Made by a program: the position numbers and the translations under genes
The notes under the pieces: model-generated
Databases searched by the model: none
The model's input: only the letters and a program-made list of their open reading frames with translations
Told to the model about the DNA's origin: nothing
Origin: Macrobrachium rosenbergii
Taxonomy: Eukaryota; Arthropoda; Malacostraca; Decapoda; Palaemonidae
Assembly: GCF_040412425.1 (NCBI RefSeq)
Contig: NC_089766.1
Coordinates: 50,826,797 to 50,890,796, forward strand
Length of the DNA stretch: 64,000 bases
Direction of reading: 5' to 3'
Part shown: piece by piece, positions 36,039-48,646 of the stretch
Position numbering within the stretch: position 1 is the stretch's first letter
Layout: each line of letters starts with the position of its first letter

Positions 36039-36039
36039 C

Positions 36040-36810
36040 ATACTCTTTACTTTCTCTTACCCAGCTTTTCAATTATGACACTTGCTCTGTCTGGAGGCTT
36101 CCAAACAATTTGAAGAATCTCGGAGATTGTTCCTGCAGACTATGGAGTTTGACGCATGCACAAATAGCATTTCTCTCATTCTTCCAGGAGCTGGAGACTG
36201 GGGGATTCCAAAATGTCTTCAAGGAAAATCCAAAAGGTTTTAGATCATTTTAACTTTGCTTTGACCATTACTTAAGAGTTCTTTTTCTGACACATAAGCA
36301 GTCTCTTTACTTTAACGAGTTGTCTTCTATAATCTTATGGGATTCCCTCTTACTGATATATATAGCTATCTCCCGACGAGAGAAGACTAATGGGTATTAT
36401 TGAAGACATCTTCATGGCTCTAGGATACTTTGAAGTAATCTTCAGCTCCTGAAGCATTCCTGGAGAATCCAATGGGTGTTTCCAAAGGCTTCAGAGCCTG
36501 GAGATTGTCTGGAAGCCTTTGGAAGCCCCTGAAGCCTCTGGAATTCATCTTCAAGAACATGGGCTTATTCATCTCCAAAACATGACTTCCCAAAGAAATC
36601 TTTGAAGCCTTTCGTCTCTGATTTCTTCTCCATAAAACTGTTCTTTAGTAATGTGCAAGAAATCCAAAGGCTACAGAGCCTGGAGATTGTCTTCAACCCT
36701 TCAGAAGCCCCAGAAGCCTCCAGAATTCCCAGAAACCTTCGGAATTCCCAGATTCCCTACTGTCACCCTGGGAATGACAAGAATGATCAGGACAAGATCC
36801 ATTTGGAAAA
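36040..36810. other. No recognisable gene; short GAAGCC/CTGGA-rich degenerate repeats
   Basis: Stretches such as GAAGCCTTTGGAAGCCCCTG and GAAGCCTCTGGAATTC recur loosely at 36480-36760, suggesting an eroded satellite. No domain is recognisable. Confidence 0.45.
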
Positions 36811-36814
36811 TAGA

Positions 36815-38401
36815 GGGTCTATACCTGGAGTTGTGATCTCTATACCAACTTACTATGTACTTTGGTGGTCTTCCACTAGGGCGGGCGCCAGAATTTTTTT
36901 CATCACTAATTGTGTAATGAGTAAGTGTTTAGCGAATGTTTAGGGTTTAGTAAGTGTTTAGTGAATGTTTATGAGTAAGTGTTTAGTGAATGTTTTGTGA
37001 GTGTTAGTGAATGTTTAGTGTGTAAGTATTCAGTGAATGTTTAGTGAGTGTTTAAGGTGTAGTGAATGTTTAGTGTGTAAATATTCAGTGAATGTTTAGT
37101 CAGTGTTTAAGGTGTAGTGAATGTTTTGTGAATGTTTAGTGTGTAAGTATTCAGTGAATGTTAGAATGTTTTGTAAATGTTTAGTGTGTAAGTATTCAGT
37201 GAATGTTTAGTGAGTGTTTAGGGTGTAGTGAATGTTTTGTGAATGTTTAGTGTGTAAGTATTTAGTGAATTTTTAGTGAGTGTTTAGGGTTTAGTGAATG
37301 TTTAGTGTGTGTTTGATGAGTGTTTAGGGTTTAGTGAAGATTTAGTGCATGTTAATGTTTAGTGACGGTTTAGTGCATGTTAATGTTTTTAGTGTATAAG
37401 TTTATTCAGTGAATGTTTTGCAAATGTTAGTGTTTAGTAAATGTTTAGTTTGCAAGAGGGTTTAGTGAATGTTAGTGTTTAGTGTGTAAGCATTCAATGA
37501 ATGTTTAGTGTGTTTAAGTATTAGTGAATGTTTAGTGAGAGTGTTTAGGTTTAGTGAATGTTTTGTGAATGTTAGTGCTTAGTGAATGTTCAGTAAGTAT
37601 TCAGTGACTGTTTGGTGAGTGTTTAGTGAATGTCTAGTGAAAATTAGTGTTTGGTGAATGATTAGTGTGTAAGTTTTTAGTGAATTTTTAATGAGTGATT
37701 GGTGAATGTTTAGTGACTATTTAGTGTTTGAGTGTTTAGGGATTTAATGAGCATTTAGGTTTAGTGAGTATTTAGTGTTTAATGAGTATTTAGGGATTTA
37801 ATGAGTATTTAGGGTTTAGTGAGTATTTAGTGTTTAATGTGTGTTTAGGATTATTGAGTGTTTAGTGTACAGTGAGTGCTTAGTGAGTGTTCATGTATAG
37901 TTAGTACTTCGTGAATGTTTAGTGTTTAGTGAGTGCTTAGTGAATACTTGGCGAGTGTTTAGTGTTTAATGAATGTTTAGGATTAATTGACTGTTTAGTG
38001 AATGTTTACTGAAGCTTGGGGTACAATGAGTATTTAGTGTTTTATGAGCGTTTAATGTATAGTGAGTGTTTAGTGTTATTGAGTGTGAGTATATAGTAAG
38101 TGTGAGTATTTAGTGAGTGTGAGTGTGTAGTGTGTGTTTAGTGGGTGTAAGTGTATAGTAAGTGTGAGTGTTTAGTGAGTGTAAGTGTATTGTGAATGTT
38201 AGTGTGTAGTGATTGTAAATTAATGTTTTGTTAGTGTTTAGTGACTGTATGCAAAGAAAGTCCTGTAATTTACAGGAACCATTTATGCTAGACACTGCTA
38301 AGGTCCAAGAGCAGATGCTTAGGCCTTGACCACAATGGTTGGAGTGCTTAGGCCAACCTGTTTTTGTAAGATAATTTTTCTCTGTGAAATTGGGCTAAGT
38401 G

Positions 38402-38469
<68 letters not shown>

Positions 38470-38575
38470 GTATAGCACTTTGAGCTGGACCGAGACCTTT
38501 CAATATGACCGCCTCGAGGTCACACGCGGGCAGGGGAGATCATCGCCACTCCAGTGATTGACGCCTATGGTTGGA
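36815..38575 (+). repeat. Segmental duplication copy 2, carrying a minisatellite
   Basis: Direct copy of 30300-31835 with the same flanks. The minisatellite (about 36910-38225) is about 300 bp longer than in copy 1, and the (AAT)n run at 38401-38469 is also longer. GTTTAGTGAATG, GTGTAAGTATTCAGTGAATG and GTTTAGGG variants alternate. Confidence 0.87.
38401..38469 (+). repeat. (AAT)n microsatellite
   Basis: About 22 trinucleotides, the counterpart of 31707-31748. Confidence 0.96.
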
Positions 38576-39365
38576 ACAGTGGGGGGAAACATGTCAGTGC
38601 TTTCATTTTGGAAGTTGGAACAGGAAAAAACTGCTGCATTTGGATCAGTGATCTGTTCTGATGTGTAGTCTTGGAATAAATTTATGCCAGCTTCTGACAG
38701 ATGATTTTGCCCTTAGGGAAATTTAAGTTAACTCGTACCGATCTTCATTTGTTTGGTCAACTCGCCTGGATACTCTGTTGACCTATTCTCCCATTTAGTA
38801 AGTTGTATCATTCTTTTTTCGTATTGAGTTTGTTGTAGAATGGTTTGATATAATTGGGCAGTTTTCAATATCCACTAATGGCAAAATTCATATGCAGAGG
38901 CACGTAACGGATTCAATGGGAAAGAATACAGTTTTTTATAATTTAGTTAAATAAATGACAAATAAATGTTTAAAATCTGTGCACAGAAATTTCTTATAAT
39001 CCTAGTTAGAACTACTAAAACGAAGGGCATGTAAAAAAAGACACCCATCCTTTTGAATTTACTGTAAATAAAGTATTACAAGACATTCCCAGAAGAAACC
39101 TTGTTCCTAGTTATTGATTTGTTGGGCAAAAGTTTCCTTACGACAGCTATGCAGACTGATGGGAGCAGTGTCTGTCCTTCTGTCGTAACATAAAACCTTT
39201 CCAACTTCATTTTGTCCTCAAAGGACACAATAGGGAAGTCCAAGGCCAGCATCATGTTTAGCTATAGGTCAAATGATATGAAACTTGGAATGTAACCCTA
39301 GTGACCAACTCCAGGCTTGTATTGTACAGTACTTCGGAAGCCAAGAAAGAAATTTCTATTGCATG

Positions 39366-39650
39366 AAGCCCCCGTAGAGGGGTAATGTTGTCAGTACTCC
39401 TCACGTGGTGCACTGTGGACACTACTTAATTGTCTTTGCAGCGTCCCTTTGACCCCTAGGTGCAACCTCTTTCATTTCTATTACTGTACCTCCATTCACA
39501 CTTTCTTTCTTCCATCTGACTTCCCACCCTCTGACAACTGTTTCATAGTACAGCTGCGAGGTTTTCCTCATTACACCTTTCCAACCTCCTTACTGTCAAT
39601 ATCCCCTGAGCGCTGAATGACCTCAGAGGTCCCAGCGCTTGGATAAATTC
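39366..39650 (-). repeat. Dispersed repeat R1, copy 4 (minus strand)
   Basis: The reverse complement contains CAAGCGCTGGGACCTCTGAG, GTCATTCAGCGCTCAGG, GGAAAACCTCGCAGCTG, GAGGGTGGGAAGTCAGATGG and CACCACGTGAGGAGTACTGA, in the same order as copies 1 and 2. Confidence 0.7.
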
Positions 39651-39654
39651 TATA

Positions 39655-42600
39655 TAAATGAGCATGATCACTGAAAGTGCCACCAAGCTAAGCATGCTTA
39701 GGTACTGTGAAAGTGCCACTTAGCTAAGCGTGGGAAATGGACCCTCTGGTCCACCAGCATCCAGTACCAAATGAGGGCCCTTTGCTGAAAGCAGACAGAC
39801 GAAGGTGTAGCAGGGCGACCCTGCCACACCTATGAGAATCATGGTCAGTTTCTAGAGCAAGCCCCAGACACAGTCACAGTCCAAAGGCATTGACGCTAAC
39901 AAGTGATCACCTTCAAGCTGGAGCCAACCAAGCTGGTCCTGTAGAAGCAGGAGGAACAAGAACTGAAGGGGAACAACAGGCTCACAGGAACTGCCTTTGT
40001 ACAGTCATGCTCAAATCTGAGGCAACATGATTCTTTTGTACTGTCCAAAATTTCAGACGCAACGTAACGGTTGTCAAGTAGTGTTGAACTTTTTTATTTC
40101 AATGTCATGCATGTCAACAAGTTTGTGAATTCACAGCTAGCACTATTTTCCCTATGGTTATATAAATATGATCCTTTTATGCATTGGTATAATTCATAAT
40201 GTGTGTGATTTTAACTGTTTTTTTTTTTTTTTTTTTACATTGCTTAGATCAAACACGGTGTGATAAGGTTAGCAGTGCCGTCAATGTACACTTGTCAGCC
40301 AAAACATTTTGAGTCGGTGTCAATAACCATATCCAGGTATATAGAATTAGGTCCCGCTTCTCCCAGTTGACAGGGAGTGAAGAGTCTTTGGCAAACTTGC
40401 TATAACAGGGCCTGATGTCATCTGTTCTGCTGCTGATTCTAGCATCATCAGCCAGTTACTGATCCAGTCTTACACCAATTCTATGTGCCCATGCTACAAC
40501 TAGTTCCAAGGTTTGCATAGGCACTGCAGAGCAGTTGCAAGGCTGAAACACAGTACTCAGAACTGGAATACTTCCCCAACTTCCAAAGGTAATACGAGCA
40601 TTTTTTATGCCAAGTGAATTAGGACATGGATAGAAGTATCCTTGAAGTTCAGGGATGCTTGAAAATTACCTTCCCAATGGATCTCTGCACCAACTCCTCC
40701 TTCTTCATCCTGAGCAAAATGCTGATCTTTCCTTGCTATTCAGAGCTTGCAATCTTTTGCTCCTGTCATACATTTCAGTCTTCGCACTGGAATGAGAATG
40801 GAAACCAACTCTAACAAGCTCCACTATCCAAGGTTCTGCTGTCATCTCCACTGCTTCTGGAGACAATACCACCATCTAAAGAGCTGTCACTGAGGAAATA
40901 GTATTTTCCTACAATCCTTACCAGGAAACTTCACTGTAGCCCGTTTACCTTTTCAGGGATGAAGGGGCAACTGCTCTCTCTCACTTGAGTCAACCTGTTT
41001 GAAGTAATAGGATAAAATCTCTACAAACACGTTTGGTTTTGGAAAAAAAAAATGATTGTCCTGGCTGTCAGGTTCTTTTACTTAGTGTCATTTGTTGTGA
41101 AGTAGATGATGTACCATACTGTCAATAAGAAAAATCACCATGTTGGTAGCTGTCGAAGTAAAATGTCTGCAAAAGCTTCCTAACTATGCTTTCTTGAACA
41201 CAAATGTACCCAATGGATCAGAGATTAAAGATCCTTAACATATATGAGAGGATGTCAGAGAGATCTAAGGTTGCCACACTTTTTTCTTCATTATAACATC
41301 AGAGATACAGCACCATCTTAATGTGTAAGAGTGATGCTTAGCCAAGCAGCAGTGCCATCCTCCTGGCCATTAAGAGACCATCCAATGACTTGGAATCCTC
41401 ACTGACAAAAAACTAATGACTCTCAGTACTCATTCTGGCCAGTTGGACATGGCAAGGAAATCCGGGAGAAAGTGCCTTTCAATGTTTGCCTTGTTCAGTG
41501 CCAAACTGACTGAAATGGAGAGAAAGAAGTTGTAGTATGCTTGCTATGACCTCTGTGGCCAGCAAGGGGTGAAGAGCATATTAGAGGCAACCAGATAGTG
41601 AGATAGGAGCAATGTAGTCCAGCAGAAAAAACGAGTGAGGGACAGCCATCAGTAATTCTGGAGATAATGGTGGCCAGAAGTAGGTAAAACACATGCTTTC
41701 GGGTGGCAATTTTTTGTAGTCGCTGCTGAGTTCAGTACGTACCCTTTTTTGGATTTGAAAAGACAATTGAATTTAACCCTTGCAGGACATCCTAATTACA
41801 GTATATATTAAGCACACCCCCTAGACTGGCCTAATTTAAGGTTGGCTGATTTAAAAAAGAAACACATCAGTGGTAAGAGGAAGATATGCATATGCACATG
41901 GCATAAGAAAAAAAATTCTAAAAATTTTCTGTACCTTCCACAGGAAGTTGAAAGTGAATATGTATTTCCAACCCTGTGTGGGGCCTCTTTTCTAAAAGAC
42001 AGTGGTAAAAATATGCTAATTTTGCAAAGTTATAAATGTTTTTTTTTTTTTTATTTTGTAAAATCATAACTACAGCTCAAACAATATCATAACAGAAGAA
42101 TTAAAATCAATAACAAATTCTGAATATATTTAGAGTAAAATATTTATGAGACGTCCTGTGATGGGGAGCTGCCGTAAATTTCCCCATAAAATCTCAAGTC
42201 AAACTGAACTCCCTCTATACTGGGCTACTAGAGTTGCCGTGTAAGAGTTGCCAGAAGTCATTTATGGCCCACTGAAGTGATCTGATCATTTTTCCTGCAA
42301 AATTAATTCAAACTGTACGGCTTGAAATGTTGATTGTCAGGGGATGATACCAGGAAATAACCCTAAAGCTATAAATAGTTGTCAGTTGACAACGCCCACT
42401 CAAAAAGGGTTGATAATCTTAAAACCAGCTGAAGAATAGAAAAAGAAGGCTTTGTCTGGTAAGGCGAAGGTTATCTCTTGGTCTTCATTATCTGAATGCT
42501 CTGTGAGCATAAACCAGTCCTCATATGAGTTGCAGCGTGCCTTCTGCACAGTACGAGTCTTTGATATAGCTGACTGCTTGTGGGGAGCTTGAGTCCTCAG

Positions 42601-43800
42601 TGTAGAAAGTTGGAGATCAGTTGGTTTCCTTTCCAAGGTCACAAAAGTTAAACCTATGTCTGGTGATGATGACTCTCTCTTCCTTCTTCTTGGGGAGGCT
42701 GAAGAAGTCAGTGGTAGCAAGACATTGCTGGAAAAAAAAAGTGTGGTATAGGCAGTCTGAGGGTGTGATCTCTTCTTAGCCATGGATCAAGAGGAGAAGA
42801 GAGCTGGTGGCCTCTTTTTCCTTGGCAGGTGACCCAGGTCAAAGATGAACAAGAGTACATAAAAGAATAATTCACTATCAGTCTTGAGGCTGACTGCTAC
42901 TGCCAGAATACTAGTGATATGTCTTTTGGGTTGAAGTGATGATAAACTCTTGTCACAGTCCCTAACAAAAGAACTTGAGGAGTCAAGATTCATGAAGTCC
43001 TCCTTGGAATGGTGCTAGCCACAGCTGGATTCCATAGGCATGGAGGAATGGTCATGCTCACTACTTCTGCCTTGATTACTAATTACATGATCCCCAATAC
43101 TCTCTCAACAACAGGAATGGTCATGGTCTGTGTCTCCTGGCACTCGGCATGTGACCTCTGATACATAAGACATGACCAAAGTATACAGAGCCTTATTATG
43201 TGTGCTGCAAGTGACAGCTTAAGCCGAGTCTTTCATATGGTTGCATTTTTCTTGATTATGAAGGCTGAGAATGTTTCTCTAGCCTGTATGCTGACCATTG
43301 CCAAAAGGTCAGGAGAGGGCAGTCAATGGCTACCAGGGCCAGAAAGCAAAATGCCTAAGCTCTGGCAGAGGAGCAGGTGTGCCAGTGTATGAAGAAGCAG
43401 TCATGGTCTGGAAAGCTCCTTTTATTGGTTCAACAAATACTGCTGAAGTCACGGTGGCTGCAAGGAGCAGTCAGTGCAGGAGTAAGCATGAACAGCAAAG
43501 AGACTCAAGTCTGTTTACCTGCTTCAGGTGGCTCTGTAAAAGGTCAGTCATGGATGGAAATGGATTATCCTTCAACCGAGCCAGATATGAGTCCTCACTG
43601 ATGGGCAATAGTTAGAACCAAGTCACAAAGACAAGGCAAAAGTTAAGTTGAGTGCACAATAAGAGTAGTGGGAAGAAACAAGCTTGCAGGCCAGTCCACA
43701 AGCAAAGTGGGCTGTGGGTCAGTCACTAGGCAAGTTAAGTGAGGACCAGGCATGATTGGCAATGAACTGGTCATCAGTAGTGGGCACAGGTCCCAGGACT
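39655..43800. other. No recognisable gene; one anonymous 127-codon frame
   Basis: Mostly anonymous sequence. On the minus strand, 42400-42783 is open for 127 codons from an ATG (MAKKRSHPQTAYTT...). It includes an Arg/Ser-rich patch and an acidic patch near the C-terminus. I recognise no domain and see no splice or promoter context, so I do not call a gene. Confidence 0.45.
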
Positions 43801-44261
43801 GGTGCTAATATGTTGAGCTAAAGGTCCAACCACAAGGCAGACTGTAGGGGTGGCGTGGCAGTGACCAGAATTTTTGCCACAGGAGTTTTCACGTAGGACT
43901 TTTCGCCACAGACTTCTTGCCATAGGATATTTTGCCCAAGGTCTTTTTGCCATAAGGAATTTTTTTGCCACAAAATGCATATTGAATAAGATATTAAGAA
44001 AACTAGCTATTACATGTAATTTTAAATTTAAACATAAATAAATTCATATATATGTACATACATGCATTCATCTAATGTAGTGGTCTTTGATAATTAGCTA
44101 TTATTATTTCTAAAGTTTTAAACAATTAGTTTTAAACAAGAACTATAGGTAACTGTATTTATGTCTACAGTTTTAAAAAAGTAGGTTTTAAAATGGAAAT
44201 AATTTTTATCAGTGAAGAATATATTTATGTTCCATCATCCCATCCTTTCTAAAATGCCGCA

Positions 44262-45700
44262 TACTGTGAAAACTAGCCGTGGATGTGAAAAGTTAGTTGA
44301 TAATGCTAATTTTGTTTACAGCATCGACAGAACTTGGTAAATGAAAACATATTGGAAGTGTGAAGTTAAAAACTATAAGGCAAGAGTTCACACAATTTTA
44401 GAAAGTGAAGGTCATATAGTACTACTGAGTAAACCCCCCGTGTTTGCGTTCTCACGATTTGCGGGTTTCTCTGTGGAACATATCTACCCATTATTCGCGG
44501 AAAATTCACCCATTCGCAATATTTTTCACTGAGAAACATTCACTAATTACTGTATTTTCATATAATTTTCATGAATAAATGCAAAAAAAAAAAAAAAAAC
44601 TATTAAAAGGTATAAGCATTTTTACAGGGTTTTTCTTGTGTTTAAACTATCAAAATAGGCAATTCTAAGTGTTTTTAGAGGGTTTTAAGTATTCGCCCAG
44701 TTTTTTTAGCTATTCACGGGGTGTGGTTTACATCCCCGTGAATACAGTGGGTTCACTGTATGTGAAAGTTGGTGGTCATAGCCATTCTGCAAACCCAACA
44801 AAACCATAAGTGTGCGCCTACCTTAGCAAGAATGAAATTAAGTGCTACTAAGTCCCAGTTGTCTGCAAGGTAACTAATTGCCAATGTTTCTGCTAGCTTA
44901 GGAGATGCAGGATGTTATCTTATGTCATCGAATGCCAATTTATCACGAAATATTAGGAAATGGAGGCAAGTGAATGAACAGGCTCCTCCTATTCGATCTG
45001 AGAAATGATTATGTAATTTCTGTAGCTTTTCAGTGTCTCGAAAGAGGTGAAAACTTTTATCATACAACAGTGGAGAAGATGACATTAAAAGAATCTTAAT
45101 TTTCAGCACAAACTTCGGATTAGATGACTTGAAAAAATTACAAAGAATGTAACGGATGTTTGTTTCATTTAACCAAAAATGTTTTCCAAAAAGTATCTGA
45201 TTTCGGCCATAAAGTGTGCCACCAAAGTGATTCAGAATTCAACACCTTGGTCAACGCTTTGCAGCACTAGCATTGTTCCTCCTAGTGACGTTATTGGTGC
45301 ATTTGAGGAACTAGTCGACAATGATGATTTGCCTCATGACCCAATTTCATATTTCAAAACCCATTATATTGGTGGGGTAAGAGGCAGGGGCCCTCGTAGA
45401 CAAGGAGTCGCTCCAACATTTCCTGTGGATATGTGGAATGTTTATGAATGGACCTTGAACAATTTACCAAAAACCAACAATAGTGTAGAAGGATTACATA
45501 ATGCCTTACAAATTTCTGTCACAAACACCCACCCAAATATTTGGAAATTGATAAACATTTTAAAAAAGAGGAATGTCTAGCAAAGAAAAGAACTGACCTC
45601 GAATATGGCGAAGCATCTCATCTGAAGAAAAAGTACAAAGATATTTATGTAAGAATACAAAGGATTGTTTCGATGTATGATTCTCAGTGTAAACATCAGT
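44262..45700 (+). pseudogene. FLYWCH zinc finger plus MULE transposase remnant
   Basis: The FLYWCH-type finger begins with TSRGCEKLVDNANFVYSI (44273 on), meets a stop, then continues YWKCEVKNYKARVHTI (44345-44400). The frame is broken by the MITE and resumes with GGHSHSAN near 44772. Fragments resembling the N-terminal transposase region follow: IRKWRQVNEQAPPIRSE at about 44950, and an ILIF-NF-LDDL patch near 45090. The 134-codon open piece at 45179-45580 holds the C-terminal block: VPPSDVIGAFEELVDN, YFKTHYIGG, FPVDMWNVYEWTL, TNNSVEGLHNALQ and HPNIWKLI. A frameshift in an A-run at about 45560 leads into ECLAKKRTDLEYG. The central catalytic part appears deleted, so the product cannot be active. 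Confidence 0.75.
44425..44758. mobile_element. pogo/Tigger-like MITE inserted in the MULE relic
   Basis: 334 bp. The ends are CTGAGTAAACCCCCCGTGTT on the left and, read inward from the right, CAGTGAACCCACTGTATTCA. They resemble the CAGT..ACCCCCGTATTCGCG termini of Tc1/mariner pogo-Tigger elements, which insert at TA. A TA dinucleotide flanks both ends (44423-44424 and 44759-44760). No coding capacity. The interior shares TTCGCG/TTCACG motifs and has a poly(A) run near 44584. Confidence 0.65.
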
Positions 45701-46119
45701 ATTGACGGAGTATTACAATGAACTTCCATTCAGTCTAAACTTGAATTAAAGCTTTATTTTCACTTTTTTTTATTTTTTAAATATGGAGATGAACTTGCAT
45801 CATTTTGGAATTAATTGTAACTTGCATTAATTTTACCTTAAAACTTTATTTTCATTTATATTTACTATTTTGAATACTGCAATGAACTCACAATCATTTT
45901 GAAAATTTATTGCAATTTGAATTGCCTTTACCTTATTTTCCTGCTTTGAATAAACTTTCTATTTTATAGTACCCTTTTATTCTCATACTTTAGACATACT
46001 TTATTAATTCTACGGCAAAAATTCCTTGCAGCAAAAAGTCCGTGGGGAAAACTCCTGTGGCAAAAATTCCTAGATCCAGCCGTGGCATGATTCCACGGTA
46101 AATACGAAGAGGGGCCAAT

Positions 46120-48640
46120 ATGTTGAGCCAAAGGTCCAACCATGAGGCAGACTGGAGGGTGGCTATGGCAACTGGCTCTATGGCCATTGTTTTGGAGGAA
46201 GAGAATGCAATTGCTTCTGCACAAAGCTGCTCCAGCAGGAGACTGTCGGCCCACAGATTGACAAGTCCACCTGTGAAGGGCAGGTCTCAGAGTCCTCCAT
46301 CATGTGACATTCCTTTGACAGTAAGGTCTCCCTTAATCTAAGAGACCAAATATGTAGGGGTTGCTCTTGAAGTCTCCCTGAAGCTACTGTGCTTATGCAT
46401 TACCTCAGTGACCTGACAGAAGTGATTAGTCAATCAGGGAGAGGCAGTCTTTCCACCATGGCAGAAGCTCCAGATAGCCAGGTAAGGTTTACCCGAACAG
46501 AGTGTCACCAAACCTACCCTGATGAGGGAGGAATAAGAAACCTGATTCAAAGACAAGGATAACTGAGAACTCTATACATATGTGACCACCACGGAAAACC
46601 TAGCTAACCAAAGCGGCCCAGCCAGATCTAACACTAGTTGTTGGGAGCCAACATTAGAAGGTCCCTGTCAACATGACAACATGAGACCACCTCCCTCAAG
46701 AAGCCAGGACATGTGATCAGTCAAGATCACACTCACAACCTGCATCCTCCACTTGCCTCCCAGAGGATAGTTTTGTGAATTGCAACCATCTCTATTTCCC
46801 TCTTTAGGAAAGAGTGGTGCTTGCATGAAGTTTATGGGATTTCTCACAAAAGACTTCCGAGTCCTCTTCTTACCTCTCACACGAGATAAAATTAATACTG
46901 ACAAGCACACAAGCAATCTTAGATATCACCCTCAGTGCATGCCAGGTCTAAACTAGAGGGATCAGCTTAGTGAGTGGGTGGCTGAAACTCACCGCCCCTT
47001 ACACAAGTACCTGTGAACCTTATTTACGGTTTTAGTGCAAAAATACATAACCTACTTTGAAAAAATGAGAATGTTGAAAATAGAGGTAAGCCCAGCAAAA
47101 AACCCAGTAAAGGAGGTACATATGAGGCAAAGACAAAGCCAAACACCAAAATGTACATGAAAATTACCAAAAATCCAAGAAACAAAGTACACTTATTTTT
47201 CATTGCAGTACAGTTAATGAAAATGAAAAAAGTAGTTATTACTTAACAGTAATACTGGACATACAAAACTTTCACATAAGTATGAAATTATACAACAAGC
47301 ACTAATATCACAGATTGGTATGCAGCAAGGGCTACCAAAGTGCTAAATTCTTAGGTTGATCAAAAATTTAATTACTCACAGATAGGTTCCCCTTATGAGG
47401 CTGGCAATCAAAAGTGATGATACCAATAACTAAATTCCTGCAAAATGAGGAATTCATATCTCTTACTGAGAATACTAGAGTCAAAAGAGGCTTAAATAAA
47501 TGAAGATTATATAAGGAAAACTTGTTAGTAATAAGTGCTGGAATAGCAATCCTGCTACAAAATAACTAAAGTACGTATACCTGGAAAATATTGATCAGAG
47601 CTGCTAACAACATTGCAGGTTTACTAAAACCATTTTGGTACAAGAGGACGTGGGTTGTAGATGGGGAATGTGTAGTGAGACTTCATTCTTCGATCATACA
47701 GACATGACATTCATGACATGAATATAAGGATATATATGATTAATAGATTGAGATGTAACCAATTCACTTTTCATGTGGTCGATTGGGACTAGGTAGGGTG
47801 TTGAAAGATTTTCCAAATAAGATTTATCAACGGGACTAGTGTCCTTGTCCAAATTCTGATACCACTTGAATACCAGAAGGAGCTATGTATATAATAACAA
47901 ATATTAGGAGCTATGTGCCACTGTAACAGTAACAAAGTAACATCAGTCAAGATTTCAAAGTGAAGGACCTTCTCTTGTGTTGATATGTCAGAAGATGACA
48001 TTCATAACACATCAACTCGAATGTCTGAACTTTGGAATGTAGCCTGAGACAGCAAACTCTCCATTATCCACCTCCTGTTCCAGTGTTAGTTTTGGGTAAG
48101 AAACCCATCATGACCTAGGTGCTAAGACCTGCCAGTAGTTTTCACATCATACAAACAACTGAACACCTATAAGACAGTTTTTTGTAGATTATCCAGTTTT
48201 GAAGTGCCTTTACCTATTAATACTGCTCATACTGACAGAATTCTTCCCTACTTAAACTACAGTATCAGGAAAGACTTTAATAACTTCAGTTATACTGTTT
48301 AGATGATTCATTTTTCTGTTTGTGTTTTCATTCAAAATAGGAATGGCAAAAACATATCTATGAAATAAAGTATTTTGTTTTTGTATGAACTGGAATTGCT
48401 CTCAAGGTATGTTTTCATTTAAAATGTGAAATATATTACAAATTTTTAGTTACATAGAATCAAATCTACTCATCAAATGGTCTTTTCTGTAATGTTATAA
48501 CTTTGAGTAGGTTAATAAGTTTACCTTTTAATACTTCATTTTAAGTTTGTAATTACATTGTCTGTCACTGAAATTTGCAATAAAATCTGTTTCTGTTCAA
48601 TAATTTGTTTTATTCATTATAATAAAAGAACACATTTTGA
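46120..48640. other. No recognisable gene; 60-bp direct repeat of the MULE left flank
   Basis: 46117-46176 (AATATGTTGAGCCAAAGGTC... GAGGCAGACTGGAGGG) repeats 43807-43866 at roughly 80% identity. The rest is anonymous. Confidence 0.55.
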
Positions 48641-48646
48641 AAGTAA

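Larger units (their letters stand above)
43868..46069 (+). mobile_element. Decayed MULE-type DNA transposon with inverted termini
   Basis: The left end (43868 on, GAATTTTTGCCACAGGAG) and the right end (to 46069, CTCCTGTGGCAAAAATTC) are inverted repeats. Similarity extends about 60 bp, through GTTTTC.C.ACGGACTTTTTGC. Inside the left end a motif TTTTTGCCA.A.GGA recurs four to five times (43868-43975), as expected of transposase-binding subterminal repeats. The interior carries FLYWCH and MULE transposase remnants in the plus orientation. A pogo-like MITE is nested at 44425-44758. No clear 8-10 bp target duplication is visible. Confidence 0.7.

Noticed and set aside
35342..36253. 303-codon plus-strand open frame
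   Set aside because: It is generated by the ~147-bp satellite, whose period is a multiple of three. The opposite strand is equally open, and no conserved domain, splice or promoter context supports a gene.
42400..42783. 127-codon minus-strand frame starting MAKKRSHP
   Set aside because: No recognisable domain, no splice signals and no family evidence. Kept only as an anonymous frame in the region note.
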